Positions 1 through 6,435 of a DNA stretch of 41,225 bases are shown piece by piece. The position numbers were made by a program, and so were the translations under genes. The stretch's first letter is position 1, and every line of letters starts with the position of its first letter. Source of the stretch: a virus; IMG/VR virus record IMGVR_UViG_3300013120_000344, positions 1 to 41,225 of that record; one strand, 5' to 3'. The notes below the pieces were generated by a model, which was not told the DNA's origin, made no database searches, and saw only the letters and a list, made by a program, of their open reading frames with translations.

Positions 1-10
1 AATATCCAAC
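1..10. repeat. Terminal 10-bp direct repeat, left copy
   Basis: The first ten bases (AATATCCAAC) are identical to the last ten at 41216-41225. Joining the ends through this overlap keeps the leftward helix-turn-helix reading frame open and gives it an upstream ATG. This points to a circular or circularly permuted genome rather than a cut fragment. Ten bases is too short to be a physical terminal repeat of the packaged DNA; it is more likely an assembly overlap. Confidence 0.8.
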
Positions 11-30
11 TTCAACTCTTCCATTTCCAT
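1..30 (-). CDS. 5' end of helix-turn-helix protein that continues at 41215
   Basis: On the minus strand an ATG at 30 (and a second at 24) opens a frame reading MEMEELKLDI. It continues without interruption into the ORF at the right end of the window once the 10-bp overlap is merged. It therefore supplies the missing first ten residues of the 40715-41225 gene. No Shine-Dalgarno sequence precedes either ATG, but a weak sigma-70-like promoter (TTGCTT-N17-TATCTT, 62-34) ends 3 nt before the first ATG and 9 nt before the second. Confidence 0.75.
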   Translation of the reverse strand, partial: MEMEELKLDI

Positions 31-944
31 AAAAAGATACAAAACCAACTAATACCAAGCAACCCATAAAAGAAGGGGGGGACTATAGGGGGGGATGATT
101 TCCCTATATGCCATAAGCACTAAAGGATACCTTCAACTTACCGAGTACCTACCCCACAACACAAAAACCCCACCCCCCAAAATGAACCAAAGCTAAAACC
201 ACCACCCACGCCACACATCACCACCCCTTTTATGGAAAAAGTTCCTGCCAGAAAATGCGCGGGGGGATATGGTACCTGTGAGGCAAGCGAGCGCGTCGAA
301 CGGGTACCCCCCCTGCCCGCCGGTCCGAGAAAAAGTACCCGGTCCACAGTAATGCCGGTATCCGCCGCTCTCGCCGGGCCTACCCCTAAAACCTGGCACA
401 AACCACATCGCGGGCTAGTGGTGCCGTCAGAACCGCTCTCAGGGGCATCTGTGGCCATACATGATACGGGACACGCCTGGGATACGAGCACGAGCATAAG
501 CTGAAACGTAATCCAGCTTTAGCCTAAGCTACAGGATAACGCTGTAATTGCGCATAAAAGACATTATGTAACGCCACACAAAGCTAAATCCGCCCGAACC
601 GTCCAGCCTGACACAGTATGACAGCCCGGGATCAGCCAGTCTTAGCTTGCGCCGGGCCGGAAACAGCTTCAGATCTCATGTATCACTTTAGATTCAGCTT
701 TGAAGCGCGGCCCAGCGAGGCACATTCACAACATTACTTAACACCATTAACTATTAACGTATTAATTATTGCTACTATGAATAGTTTAGACGTTCACAGT
801 TCAGTGATGAGCATTATTTACATGTTAATCATTGCTAGTGGCAGGCATAGTGGTATGCTCTCGCAATTGCGTGGCAAGAATTTGGCGACGGCCACATATA
901 ATGTTGTGGATCAGCTTTGCGCCATAAAGTTTTGCAGATTTTCC
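31..944. other. Long non-coding divergent region, possible origin and control region
   Basis: No convincing gene is seen here. From about 150 to 230 the plus strand is nearly free of G and rich in C and A, a strong local skew. AAAGCTAA-type words recur: CAAAGCTAAA at 187 and 580, GCTTTAGC and TAAGCTA near 515-530, TTAGCTT near 642, and CAGCTT at 664 and 692. Positions 728-840 are AT-rich with repeated ATTAAC and TTAATTATT words, and CGCAATTGCG near 862 is a perfect 10-bp palindrome. The region separates divergent transcription units, so an origin plus regulatory sites is plausible. That role is inference; no known initiator box was recognised. Confidence 0.4.
34..62 (-). promoter_or_regulatory. 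Weak sigma-70-like leftward promoter
   Basis: The minus strand reads TTGCTT (62-57), a 17-nt spacer, then TATCTT (39-34). The -35 matches consensus at three of six bases and the -10 at four of six. Transcription would start at or just before the ATGs at 30 and 24, giving a leaderless or nearly leaderless mRNA for the first leftward gene. The match is modest on its own; its spacing resembles that of the stronger leaderless-type promoters at 39941, 30039 and 31609. Confidence 0.35.
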
Positions 945-973
945 TTGACGTTTTGATTTGCATATATTAGATT
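945..973 (+). promoter_or_regulatory. Rightward early promoter (sigma-70 type)
   Basis: TTGACG at 945-950 is followed by a 17-nt spacer and TAGATT at 968-973. This gives a start near 980 and a leader of about 20 nt carrying AAAAAAGGAG before the ATG at 1002. It is the first promoter after the long non-coding region and would drive the rightward early operon. Confidence 0.6.
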
Positions 974-980
974 GTATGCA
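959..980. promoter_or_regulatory. Inverted repeat over the early promoter -10, possible operator
   Basis: TGCATA (959-964) and TATGCA (975-980) form a 6-bp inverted repeat with a 10-bp centre spanning the -10 box of the early promoter. The position fits an operator for a dimeric repressor or activator. The phage encodes one ribbon-helix-helix protein (6217-6435) that could act here, but nothing links the two directly. Confidence 0.3.
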
Positions 981-1001
981 GGTTCAAAAAAGGAGCGGAC
1001 A

Positions 1002-1274
1002 ATGCAGTATCCTGAGACAGTGACGCGCGCATCTGCCTACGCGGCTCAGTGCCGCGAGGTAGAGGCGATATTTGGCCCGCCGGCGGACACGGTCGATGTT
1101 CATCGATGGACATTGGAGTGCCAGGAGTGCGGGCAGGCGATTGCGACGAGGTGGTACTGGGGCAGCTATGAGTTCGCCCTCGCTCAGTATCATTCTGTGA
1201 TTTCTCGGAGCGAGACCGTCTGGGACCGCGCGGCACACTGCGCCGAGTGTGCAGAAGATGATAGCTCGTCCTAA
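1002..1274 (+). CDS. Small CxxC protein, unknown function
   Basis: A 90-residue protein that I do not recognise. The ATG at 1002 is chosen because AAGGAG lies 6 nt upstream; a TTG at 972 lies inside the promoter and is unlikely to be used. Two CxxC pairs (CQEC near residue 41 and CAEC near residue 83) could bind a metal, with an aromatic WYWGSYEF stretch between them. It is the first gene of the rightward early operon, where phages usually keep host-takeover proteins; a specific role cannot be given. A pair of widely spaced CxxC motifs is compatible with a small zinc ribbon. Confidence 0.65.
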   Translation: MQYPETVTRASAYAAQCREVEAIFGPPADTVDVHRWTLECQECGQAIATRWYWGSYEFALAQYHSVISRSETVWDRAAHCAECAEDDSSS

Positions 1275-1295
1275 TGGATAGGCGCGAGGTAACTG

Positions 1296-1511
1296 ATGCA
1301 ACATCTCATTAACCGTAGCCGGCTCCGTGAGCTGGTGCGTGAGGCAGGATTCCGTCAGTGCTCTCCCGCCGCACTGGAGGAGCTGTGTACGATAGTCGAG
1401 CGGAGGCTGGTGCGCAACCTCGCGCGGTGTCGCCGGCTGGCTCCCGGCTGCACGCGTCTAGGGCCGTCAGAGGCGCAGTTTGTTGCGCACGGCGGTTCGA
1501 CCGTGCGATAG
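1296..1511 (+). CDS. Candidate histone-fold DNA-binding protein
   Basis: The 71-residue product aligns without gaps, by eye, to the archaeal histone pattern. It has a short helix (RLRELVREAG), a serine helix cap at residue 28, a long central helix (residues 29-48), an LA-then-loop junction, and a short strand and terminal helix (TRLGPSEAQFVA). Length (HMfB is 69 residues), the REAG/KDAG motif, the hydrophobic spacing and the arginine content all fit. The ATG at 1296 follows GCGAGGT. Overall identity to true histones is low and no structure prediction was possible, so the fold is an inference. If right, it would bind or wrap phage or host DNA early in infection. A plain helical DNA-binding protein is the alternative. 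Confidence 0.55.
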   Translation: MQHLINRSRLRELVREAGFRQCSPAALEELCTIVERRLVRNLARCRRLAPGCTRLGPSEAQFVAHGGSTVR

Positions 1512-1534
1512 AATTACAAATGAAGGAGAGAATC

Positions 1535-1795
1535 ATGAACCGGTACGAAATCGTCATTAACAATGACTACGGGAGCTTCGCCCTCGACGGGTACGCAGCG
1601 TTAGTGCAGGGGGCACTCCACGATGTTGTATCCGATTACGACGGGCTGGGGAACACGATTGGATTCATCGATTTCGATTCTGACGGCCAGGCTATCCAGA
1701 TATTGGAGGAGGCTCTCGAGGATGACAATCGTGTCATCCAATATGCTGACCGGGGGAGGGTAGGGGCAACCGACCGAAATTCAGATAACAGTTGA
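1535..1795 (+). CDS. Small acidic protein, unknown
   Basis: The 86-residue product begins MNRYEIVINN after a strong AAGGAGAGAATC ribosome site. It has a predicted mixed alpha/beta pattern (YEIVINN strand, ALVQGALHDVV helix, TIGFIDFD strand, AIQILEEAL helix). This resembles a small ferredoxin-like fold, but no family is recognised. It sits 23 nt after the histone-like gene and is followed at once by another gene with the same GAAGGAGAGAAT leader, so the two are probably co-expressed. The last 12 residues are rich in polar residues and may be disordered. Confidence 0.7.
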   Translation: MNRYEIVINNDYGSFALDGYAALVQGALHDVVSDYDGLGNTIGFIDFDSDGQAIQILEEALEDDNRVIQYADRGRVGATDRNSDNS

Positions 1796-1806
1796 AGGAG
1801 AGAATG

Positions 1807-2310
1807 ATGAATCCGGAATTTGGATCGATTTCAGAAGGCACTCTGCGGGAATCGGACCTTGTTTTAACATTTGCCGACTACCTGGCGGATTTTCTGAACG
1901 ATGATGACTGGCGTGCATGGAAGAATGCGCATATGGCCGACGTGCCCGCGCAGGTCTGGAACGACAGCTCTCATGAGTACTGGAGTTCTGAGGATGCCGG
2001 ATGGTTGCTGGAAGAGCTATATGATGCGCTCGATGAGTGTTGCGCCGATATACCGTATATGCATTTCGGTGCGGACGATGGAGACCCGGCTTGTTTCGGT
2101 TTCTGGTTCTCGTCTCAGAGCTTTGAGGAGGATTGTCAATGTGGCATTACCCTCAAGGCTGCTGACCTTTCGCCAAAAGCGATTCTGACGGCGCTTGCTG
2201 AGCACAAACATGCAACGGCTGAGGATGTACAGTATTTGGCCATCTTAACCGATCACGGGAACCTCACACTGTACGATCTCGACGGTGAGGAGATCTATGG
2301 GTGCTGCTGA
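1807..2310 (+). CDS. Acidic protein, unknown
   Basis: The 167-residue product is strongly acidic (many D and E, several DD/EE pairs) and contains a cysteine pair (ECC) near residue 76, two more cysteines (CQC) near residue 119, and a final CC. The start is placed at the second ATG of ATGATG, 6 nt after AAGGAG; 1804 is equally possible. No known domain is seen. Highly acidic early phage proteins are sometimes DNA mimics that block host nucleases or polymerase. That is only a suggestion, based on charge and early position. Confidence 0.7.
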   Translation: MNPEFGSISEGTLRESDLVLTFADYLADFLNDDDWRAWKNAHMADVPAQVWNDSSHEYWSSEDAGWLLEELYDALDECCADIPYMHFGADDGDPACFGFWFSSQSFEEDCQCGITLKAADLSPKAILTALAEHKHATAEDVQYLAILTDHGNLTLYDLDGEEIYGCC

Positions 2311-2376
2311 TCACTCGAAGCTTGTCGCCACCAATGGGAAAGAAGTAGATCATGAGTTTGAACAGGAGAAAGGATC

Positions 2377-2781
2377 ATGAAGTATTTTGAGATGAAGCAA
2401 CAACACCAGCACGAAGTCAACTCGTTCCCCATGATGTTTGCATTTAGCCGTGATCAATTTAATGAAGGGATGAAACGCCTTGGAGTAACTGATGCCAAGA
2501 AAGAACTCTTCAGCATCGGTGCTGGCGGGTTTATTCGTAAAACAGATAGCGCCGCACTTGAAGAACTTTCTACACGGCATACAGAAGAGATGGAAAGCGC
2601 TATGGCCGACAAGCAGTTTATGGTTGATGCTATTGAATACGAACTCGGCAATCATGAGTATTGTATCACATACGATCCGACACAGACGGTCGAACTTCTC
2701 AACCTTGACCTTGAGAACCCTGTACATGTCGAGTGTTTCAATACTGCACGGCGTCAGTATTTAGCATGCGCCAACGCATAG
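2377..2781 (+). CDS. Uncharacterised phage protein with FAFSRDQFNEGMKRLG motif
   Basis: The 134-residue product starts after GAGAAAGGATC. The N-terminal stretch (FPMMFAFSRDQFNEGMKRLGV, residues 17-37) resembles a small uncharacterised family often found on phages and plasmids, which I remember only by this motif. The rest has a C-x-TYDPTQTVELLN strand-helix pattern and a CFNTARRQYL C-terminal helix. Function is unknown. It is the last gene before the long inverted repeat at 2823-2895. Confidence 0.7.
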   Translation: MKYFEMKQQHQHEVNSFPMMFAFSRDQFNEGMKRLGVTDAKKELFSIGAGGFIRKTDSAALEELSTRHTEEMESAMADKQFMVDAIEYELGNHEYCITYDPTQTVELLNLDLENPVHVECFNTARRQYLACANA

Positions 2782-2822
2782 GGGCGGATTATGACCGAGT
2801 GGCGGTGTATAACAAAAATTTG

Positions 2823-2895
2823 CAGCTGACGTAAACCGCGCCGTCTGGTTGTGGTGGTCGCGTCAGGGCTTTCCTGGCGCGGTTTACGTCAACTG
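2823..2895. repeat. Long inverted repeat (20-bp arms, 33-bp centre)
   Basis: The arms at 2823-2842 and 2876-2895 match at 19 of 20 positions, with a perfect 16-bp core (TGACGTAAACCGCGCC and its complement, 2827-2842 and 2876-2891). They flank a 33-nt centre. As RNA this forms a very stable stem-loop in the gap between two early genes; as DNA it could be a cruciform. There is no U-tract, so it is not a plain intrinsic terminator. It could be an mRNA processing or stability hairpin, a replication element, or the scar of a small inverted-repeat mobile element. Confidence 0.8.
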
Positions 2896-2937
2896 AAATT
2901 CAGCGTTAGCCATCAATTAGAAACGGGAGGAGAATCC

Positions 2938-3306
2938 ATGTATGATGACAGCATAAAGCTGATAGAGATGCCGGAGCACGCTTCCATATCGGTTTGCGTA
3001 TATAACGAGAATGATGGCCTCTTCCAGCTTGGCGAGAGAATCAACGAGCGGTTCGAAGACGCCTACATGAATGGGTACAACTGGGATGCACTCATCAGTT
3101 TCTACTTCAAGAAAGTAGACCCGGACCTCATGCAGGGCGTCAAGACTGATCCGGAAGCAGGCATGTTCTCCGCGTACATGCCACACAGTTCCGAAAATCT
3201 AGACAGGATGAAGCGGTTCGAGTCACATGTGCGGCAGCTCGTGTCAGACGAAGCCGCGCTGATGAAGCTCATTGAAGACAACGTTGAGGAAATTGAATGG
3301 GATTGA
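2938..3306 (+). CDS. Imm51-like protein
   Basis: The 122-residue product resembles the immunity-protein-51 family. It has the N-terminal SISVCVY strand, the NGYNWDALISFYFKK block (residues 43-57), the DPEAGMFSAY motif (residues 69-78) and a helical C-terminus ending in acidic residues. The ATG at 2938 follows GGGAGGAGAATCC, an excellent ribosome site. Imm51 proteins are best known as partners of polymorphic toxins, but many stand alone. No toxin gene is adjacent, so a role in protecting against a host toxin or defence effector is only a guess. It lies directly after the long inverted repeat. Confidence 0.65.
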   Translation: MYDDSIKLIEMPEHASISVCVYNENDGLFQLGERINERFEDAYMNGYNWDALISFYFKKVDPDLMQGVKTDPEAGMFSAYMPHSSENLDRMKRFESHVRQLVSDEAALMKLIEDNVEEIEWD

Positions 3307-3435
3307 GTGTGGCTAACAAGACGCTTGGACACGTACTTTGAAAAGCCGCGCTTCGCACGTCATCAGTCAGAAATCGCAGACGAGGCTGTCTATAACGGAA
3401 CGGGAACCCCGTTTGCATGTTAGAAAGGCGGACTG

Positions 3436-3648
3436 ATGCAACTCCAATTCTTTCTCAATCTTCAACTCGAAAAGCGAGCACAAGGGATTGAGATTATCAG
3501 CAAGGTTAGGGCTCAAGCGGCCTTTATCCGGGCGCTAAGGCGACTTCCGCTCGGGAGCGAGTCAGAAGCCGAGGTTGAGATTACGGACGACCGGGGCCGC
3601 CCTGTGGGCGTACTGCGGCTGGTCAGGGATGGACAACCGATTGATTGA
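3436..3648 (+). CDS. Small basic protein, unknown
   Basis: A 70-residue product starting after AAAGGCGGACTG. It has a helical N-terminal half (residues 3-35, rich in L, K and R) and a beta-hairpin-like C-terminal half (EAEVEITDDRGRPVGVLRLVRD) resembling a short strand-turn-strand unit. No family is recognised. It may be a small nucleic-acid-binding or modulator protein; this is open. Confidence 0.6.
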   Translation: MQLQFFLNLQLEKRAQGIEIISKVRAQAAFIRALRRLPLGSESEAEVEITDDRGRPVGVLRLVRDGQPID

Positions 3649-3663
3649 TAGGAGAGACTATCG

Positions 3664-3729
3664 ATGAATTCCGCAGGCGCGAGGAGCGCTTGCGTCAGCT
3701 CGACGACGAGAGCTGAGTGCGATCTCTGA
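3664..3729 (+). CDS. Possible 21-codon ORF in a gene gap
   Basis: AGGAGAG at 3650-3656 is followed 7 nt later by ATG and 21 codons. The alternative frame through the same DNA reads IDEFRRREERLRQLDDES, which looks more natural and resembles the start of the next gene (RYEERQERRRGRLEERA) but lacks a start codon. The stretch may be a decayed 5' duplication of the DUF3560 gene. Low confidence. Confidence 0.2.
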   Translation: MNSAGARSACVSSTTRAECDL

Positions 3730-3770
3730 GTGCAGAGGACGCCGATTGAAACACTGAAAAGGAGTGAATC

Positions 3771-4622
3771 ATGAACCGGTACGAAGAACGGCAGGAACGA
3801 CGCCGAGGCCGACTCGAAGAGCGAGCCGACCGCGCCGAAGCGGCCAGCTCGGCACACTTCGCGCGCGGGCAAGACATGGCGCAGATGATGAATGGTCAAC
3901 CGGTCTTGATCGGGCACCATTCTGAAAAGCGACACCGTCGCGACATTGAGCGGATGGACTCCTCTTTTAGAAGGGGGTGCGAGGAACACGAGAACGCAGA
4001 GGAGTTCCGGCGTCGGGCTGATGCGGTCGGGCACGGCGGGATTTCCTCGGATGACGAAGACGCAATCACCAAGCTAACAGCCAAGCTTAAAAAGTTGGAA
4101 GAACAGCGCGACCTGATGAAACGCCTGAATGCTGCGTGGCGCAAGGCCGGAAAGCCCAGTGCAGACGATAAAGAGGGCTGGGCAAAGGTCGAAGCACAGG
4201 GATTCAGCTCGGCCTTTGTTATGCACAGACGGCAGGACATGGCCCGCGATTTCATGGTCCGCGCCCCCTACACGTACAACCTGACCAATCTCGGGGGCAA
4301 TATCCGGCGAATCAAGGAGCGGATCAAGCAGCTTGAGCAGGAAGCCGAGGCTCTGGATTGGCCGGGGATCAAAGGCGAAGGCTACGAATTTGAAGCGTAC
4401 ACGACGGAAAACCGAGTGCTCTGCTACTTCGACAGCAAGCCCCCGAGAGAGGTTTGCCGGATCATGCGTTCGCACGGCTGGCGCTGGAACCGCACACTCG
4501 GTGCCTGGAGCCGGATGCTCAATGCAGCGGGCAGGCGGTCTGCTAAGATCCTGCATGCCGGCTATTCAGCAGAACCCGGCGAGGGACCATTGCCGAAAGC
4601 CATGAAGGAAGGTGTTGCATGA
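3771..4622 (+). CDS. DUF3560 domain protein
   Basis: The 283-residue product carries, at residues 10-80, the charged ERADRAEAASS...GQPVLIGHHSEKRHRRDIERM block typical of DUF3560 proteins from phages and plasmids. A coiled-coil follows (residues 96-122 and 180-200), then a C-terminal module (about 205-265) with WRWNRTLGAWSR that recurs in this family and may bind nucleic acid. The ATG follows AAAAGGAGTGAATC. DUF3560 genes often sit with ssDNA-annealing and anti-restriction genes; its biochemical role is unknown. Its stop overlaps the next start (ATGA), so the two genes are probably translationally coupled. Confidence 0.8.
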   Translation: MNRYEERQERRRGRLEERADRAEAASSAHFARGQDMAQMMNGQPVLIGHHSEKRHRRDIERMDSSFRRGCEEHENAEEFRRRADAVGHGGISSDDEDAITKLTAKLKKLEEQRDLMKRLNAAWRKAGKPSADDKEGWAKVEAQGFSSAFVMHRRQDMARDFMVRAPYTYNLTNLGGNIRRIKERIKQLEQEAEALDWPGIKGEGYEFEAYTTENRVLCYFDSKPPREVCRIMRSHGWRWNRTLGAWSRMLNAAGRRSAKILHAGYSAEPGEGPLPKAMKEGVA

Positions 4623-5167
4623 GGCCGGAAAACAAGCGCATGCAGGAATTTCTTGCGCAACGCGGCTATCCCGGAATCCGGGTAAAGCGAATCCGCACAG
4701 GAACTCTCGGCAACTGCTGGCGACTGGCGGTTACTTGGCTTGCACAACTATTCGGCGCAAGCTGTTATAGCTTTGGACCAATATCCTGGGAGGACGAGAT
4801 GGACAAGCCCCCCGACCGTCCGGTCTTGATGGACAGGACAGATCCGCTCGTTGTGTTTCGTGAACACATCGAACCACACTTGCAAGCGATTGAAGACCGG
4901 CTCAAGCGACTGCACGGACTGACGGGATCCATTCGCTTGCACGTCGACCTAGACGAGACGAATTGGGACAAGCTGGATTATCCGCACTCAGGCGGACTGT
5001 CGCACCTGAAGCCCGGGGCTTACTACTGGCTGATTCGCAAAGATGGGGACTATGACCCCGTGCCAGTTCAAGCAACGGACGTGAACGAGTTGGAAGACAA
5101 TGTGGACTGCCGCGCCGTCGATGATGGCGTCGCCGTACTCTACGGCCCTATCCCGCTGCCGATGTGA
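4619..5167 (+). CDS. Unknown protein coupled to the DUF3560 gene
   Basis: The 182-residue product begins MRPENKRMQEFLAQRGYPGIRVKRIRTGTLGNCWRL. This N-terminal block of about 40 residues is frequent in phage ORFs of unknown function. The middle is helical (about 75-105) and the C-terminal half is acidic with short strands. The start overlaps the upstream stop by four bases (ATGA). The N-terminal motif and the rest may be two modules. No catalytic motif is visible. A 308-bp gap follows before the resolvase gene. Confidence 0.7.
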   Translation: MRPENKRMQEFLAQRGYPGIRVKRIRTGTLGNCWRLAVTWLAQLFGASCYSFGPISWEDEMDKPPDRPVLMDRTDPLVVFREHIEPHLQAIEDRLKRLHGLTGSIRLHVDLDETNWDKLDYPHSGGLSHLKPGAYYWLIRKDGDYDPVPVQATDVNELEDNVDCRAVDDGVAVLYGPIPLPM

Positions 5168-5475
5168 TAGCAAAACAGGGCCACAAATAGGGGCATTCTT
5201 GCGTTGCTTTTCTTTATGGAATATCGTATCTTCTGCGCAAGAGAATGAACCGCCTGAGACCACGAAAAAGGGCGTTTTGCAATGCGGAATCAGCGGTGTT
5301 CAACTGACTGAAACCCCTTGTTTTGTAAACCCCTGCTTATGGGCTTTTCATGGCAGGTACAGTTGGCGGAACAGGCGGGCAACCAGCCGAAGGACGTGTG
5401 AATTCAACAGTTGCAGCCCGTTTGAAGCGCAGTAGATCGGTCGATTCAATAAATGATGCGAGGTGGATCGTGCAT
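5168..5475 (+). other. Gene-free gap with a hairpin-like repeat and weak promoter
   Basis: No gene with a credible start is seen. CTTGCG near 5205 and CGCAAG near 5237 are inverted around a stretch that contains a weak promoter-like TTGCGT-N17-TATCGT. The resolvase frame stays open leftward to 5350, but its conserved domain starts at 5476 behind a ribosome site, so the upstream part is taken as untranslated. The gap may hold a secondary promoter for the recombination genes. Confidence 0.3.
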
Positions 5476-5970
5476 ATGATCGGCATTGACCCGGGCAAGA
5501 AGGGTGCAATCGCCTGCCTCGACCACGGAGGCGGCCTCTGCTGGGTCAAGGACACACCGCTGATAGGTGCCAAACGCCCTGAATACGACGGGGCGCTCAT
5601 GCGAGAGATCCTGCTTTCCCCCGAAGCCCTGTCCGAAGAGGTGAGGGTCTACATCGAACGGCAGGCGAGTATGCCCGATCAGTCGTCTACCTCGACCTTC
5701 AGTCAAGGCGAGGGCTTTGGCCTGTGGAAGGGCTTGCTGCTGGCCTTGCAGATCCCGTTCGAGATCGTGCGCTCTCAAGAATGGACGAAGGCGATCTACA
5801 AGGGAATGCCCAGGGGACTGGGTAAGCGCCGGGGAGTGCTGGCCGTTCAGCAGATGTGGCCGAAGCAGGTTCAGCTCTTTCGCGGTCCCCGGGGTGGCGA
5901 GCGGGACGACCGGTGCGATGCCGCGCTCATCGCGGAGTATGGGAGGCGACAGTTTTATGGGAAGACCTAA
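5476..5970 (+). CDS. RuvC-like Holliday junction resolvase
   Basis: The 164-residue product has the RNase H-like RuvC signature: strand with catalytic D5 (MIGIDPGKKGAIA), E61 on the second motif (VYIERQ), and the C-terminal DD-x-x-D group (D144, D145, D148 in RDDRCDAALIAEYG). Length and order match phage RuvC-like resolvases, which cut branched DNA before packaging. The start is set at ATG 5476, 9 nt after GAGGTGG; GTG 5470 is an alternative. It opens the recombination cluster and its 3' end overlaps the next gene. Confidence 0.85.
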   Translation: MIGIDPGKKGAIACLDHGGGLCWVKDTPLIGAKRPEYDGALMREILLSPEALSEEVRVYIERQASMPDQSSTSTFSQGEGFGLWKGLLLALQIPFEIVRSQEWTKAIYKGMPRGLGKRRGVLAVQQMWPKQVQLFRGPRGGERDDRCDAALIAEYGRRQFYGKT

Positions 5971-6217
5971 GCGCGACGGACGGCGGAAGGATTTGCTACT
6001 GGTCCGTAAGGTCGTCCGGGAGATGGCCTTCGAGTACGGCTACCAGATCAGCGAGCAGTGCATTGATGTTATGGAAGAACATCTGCGGCAGCAGCTTGAG
6101 CGACGGTTCGGCAGACTGAAGGAGAAGTACGCTACTCACTACCTGCGATTGCAGCGCGAGCACGCCGCGTACCTCGGAGGCACGCCTCCGCCGACGGAAA
6201 AGCGATGGAGAGTCTGA
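5957..6217 (+). CDS. Small basic helical protein, unknown
   Basis: The 86-residue product starts inside the end of the resolvase gene (14-bp overlap) after GGGAGG. It is basic and almost wholly helical, with a QQLERRFGRLKEKYATHYLRLQREHAAYL amphipathic C-terminal region. No family is recognised. Position between resolvase and the ribbon-helix-helix gene suggests an accessory role in recombination or in its regulation. Confidence 0.65.
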   Translation: MGRPKRDGRRKDLLLVRKVVREMAFEYGYQISEQCIDVMEEHLRQQLERRFGRLKEKYATHYLRLQREHAAYLGGTPPPTEKRWRV

Positions 6218-6435
6218 TGAAGAAACTGGATAAGAACGTGATCGTGCCCCCGCGCTTTGTCGATAGCCGGGCACCGAATGACAACAGCATCTACCTGCGG
6301 ATCCCCACGCCGATGCTGGGCAAGGTGAAGATGCTGGCCGGAGTGATGCAGGTGAAGCCCGCCAGGTTGATCCGGGGGATCCTCAACGGGTTCTTCGAGC
6401 AGTACAAGGAAGCGATGGAGGACGACAGTGGCTGA
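6217..6435 (+). CDS. Ribbon-helix-helix DNA-binding protein
   Basis: The 72-residue product has a classic Arc/CopG pattern: a short strand (NSIYLRIP), helix 1 (MLGKVKMLAGVM), a turn (QVKPA) and helix 2 (RLIRGILNGFFEQYKEA). The preferred start is the ATG overlapping the upstream TGA (TGATG), with GGAGAG 4 nt upstream; an in-frame ATG at 6205 would add four residues. It overlaps the exonuclease start. Such proteins form dimers that bind short inverted repeats and often repress their own operon. Confidence 0.75.
   Translation: MKKLDKNVIVPPRFVDSRAPNDNSIYLRIPTPMLGKVKMLAGVMQVKPARLIRGILNGFFEQYKEAMEDDSG

Noticed and set aside
138-504. Overlapping frames on both strands in the left non-coding region (119 and 90 codons)
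   Set aside because: No ribosome sites, no recognisable protein pattern, and compositionally odd products rich in G, S and P. They look like open frames in GC-rich non-coding DNA.
618-956. 112-codon rightward frame
   Set aside because: Runs through the AT-rich promoter region, has no ribosome site and ends within the -10/-35 area of the early promoter.
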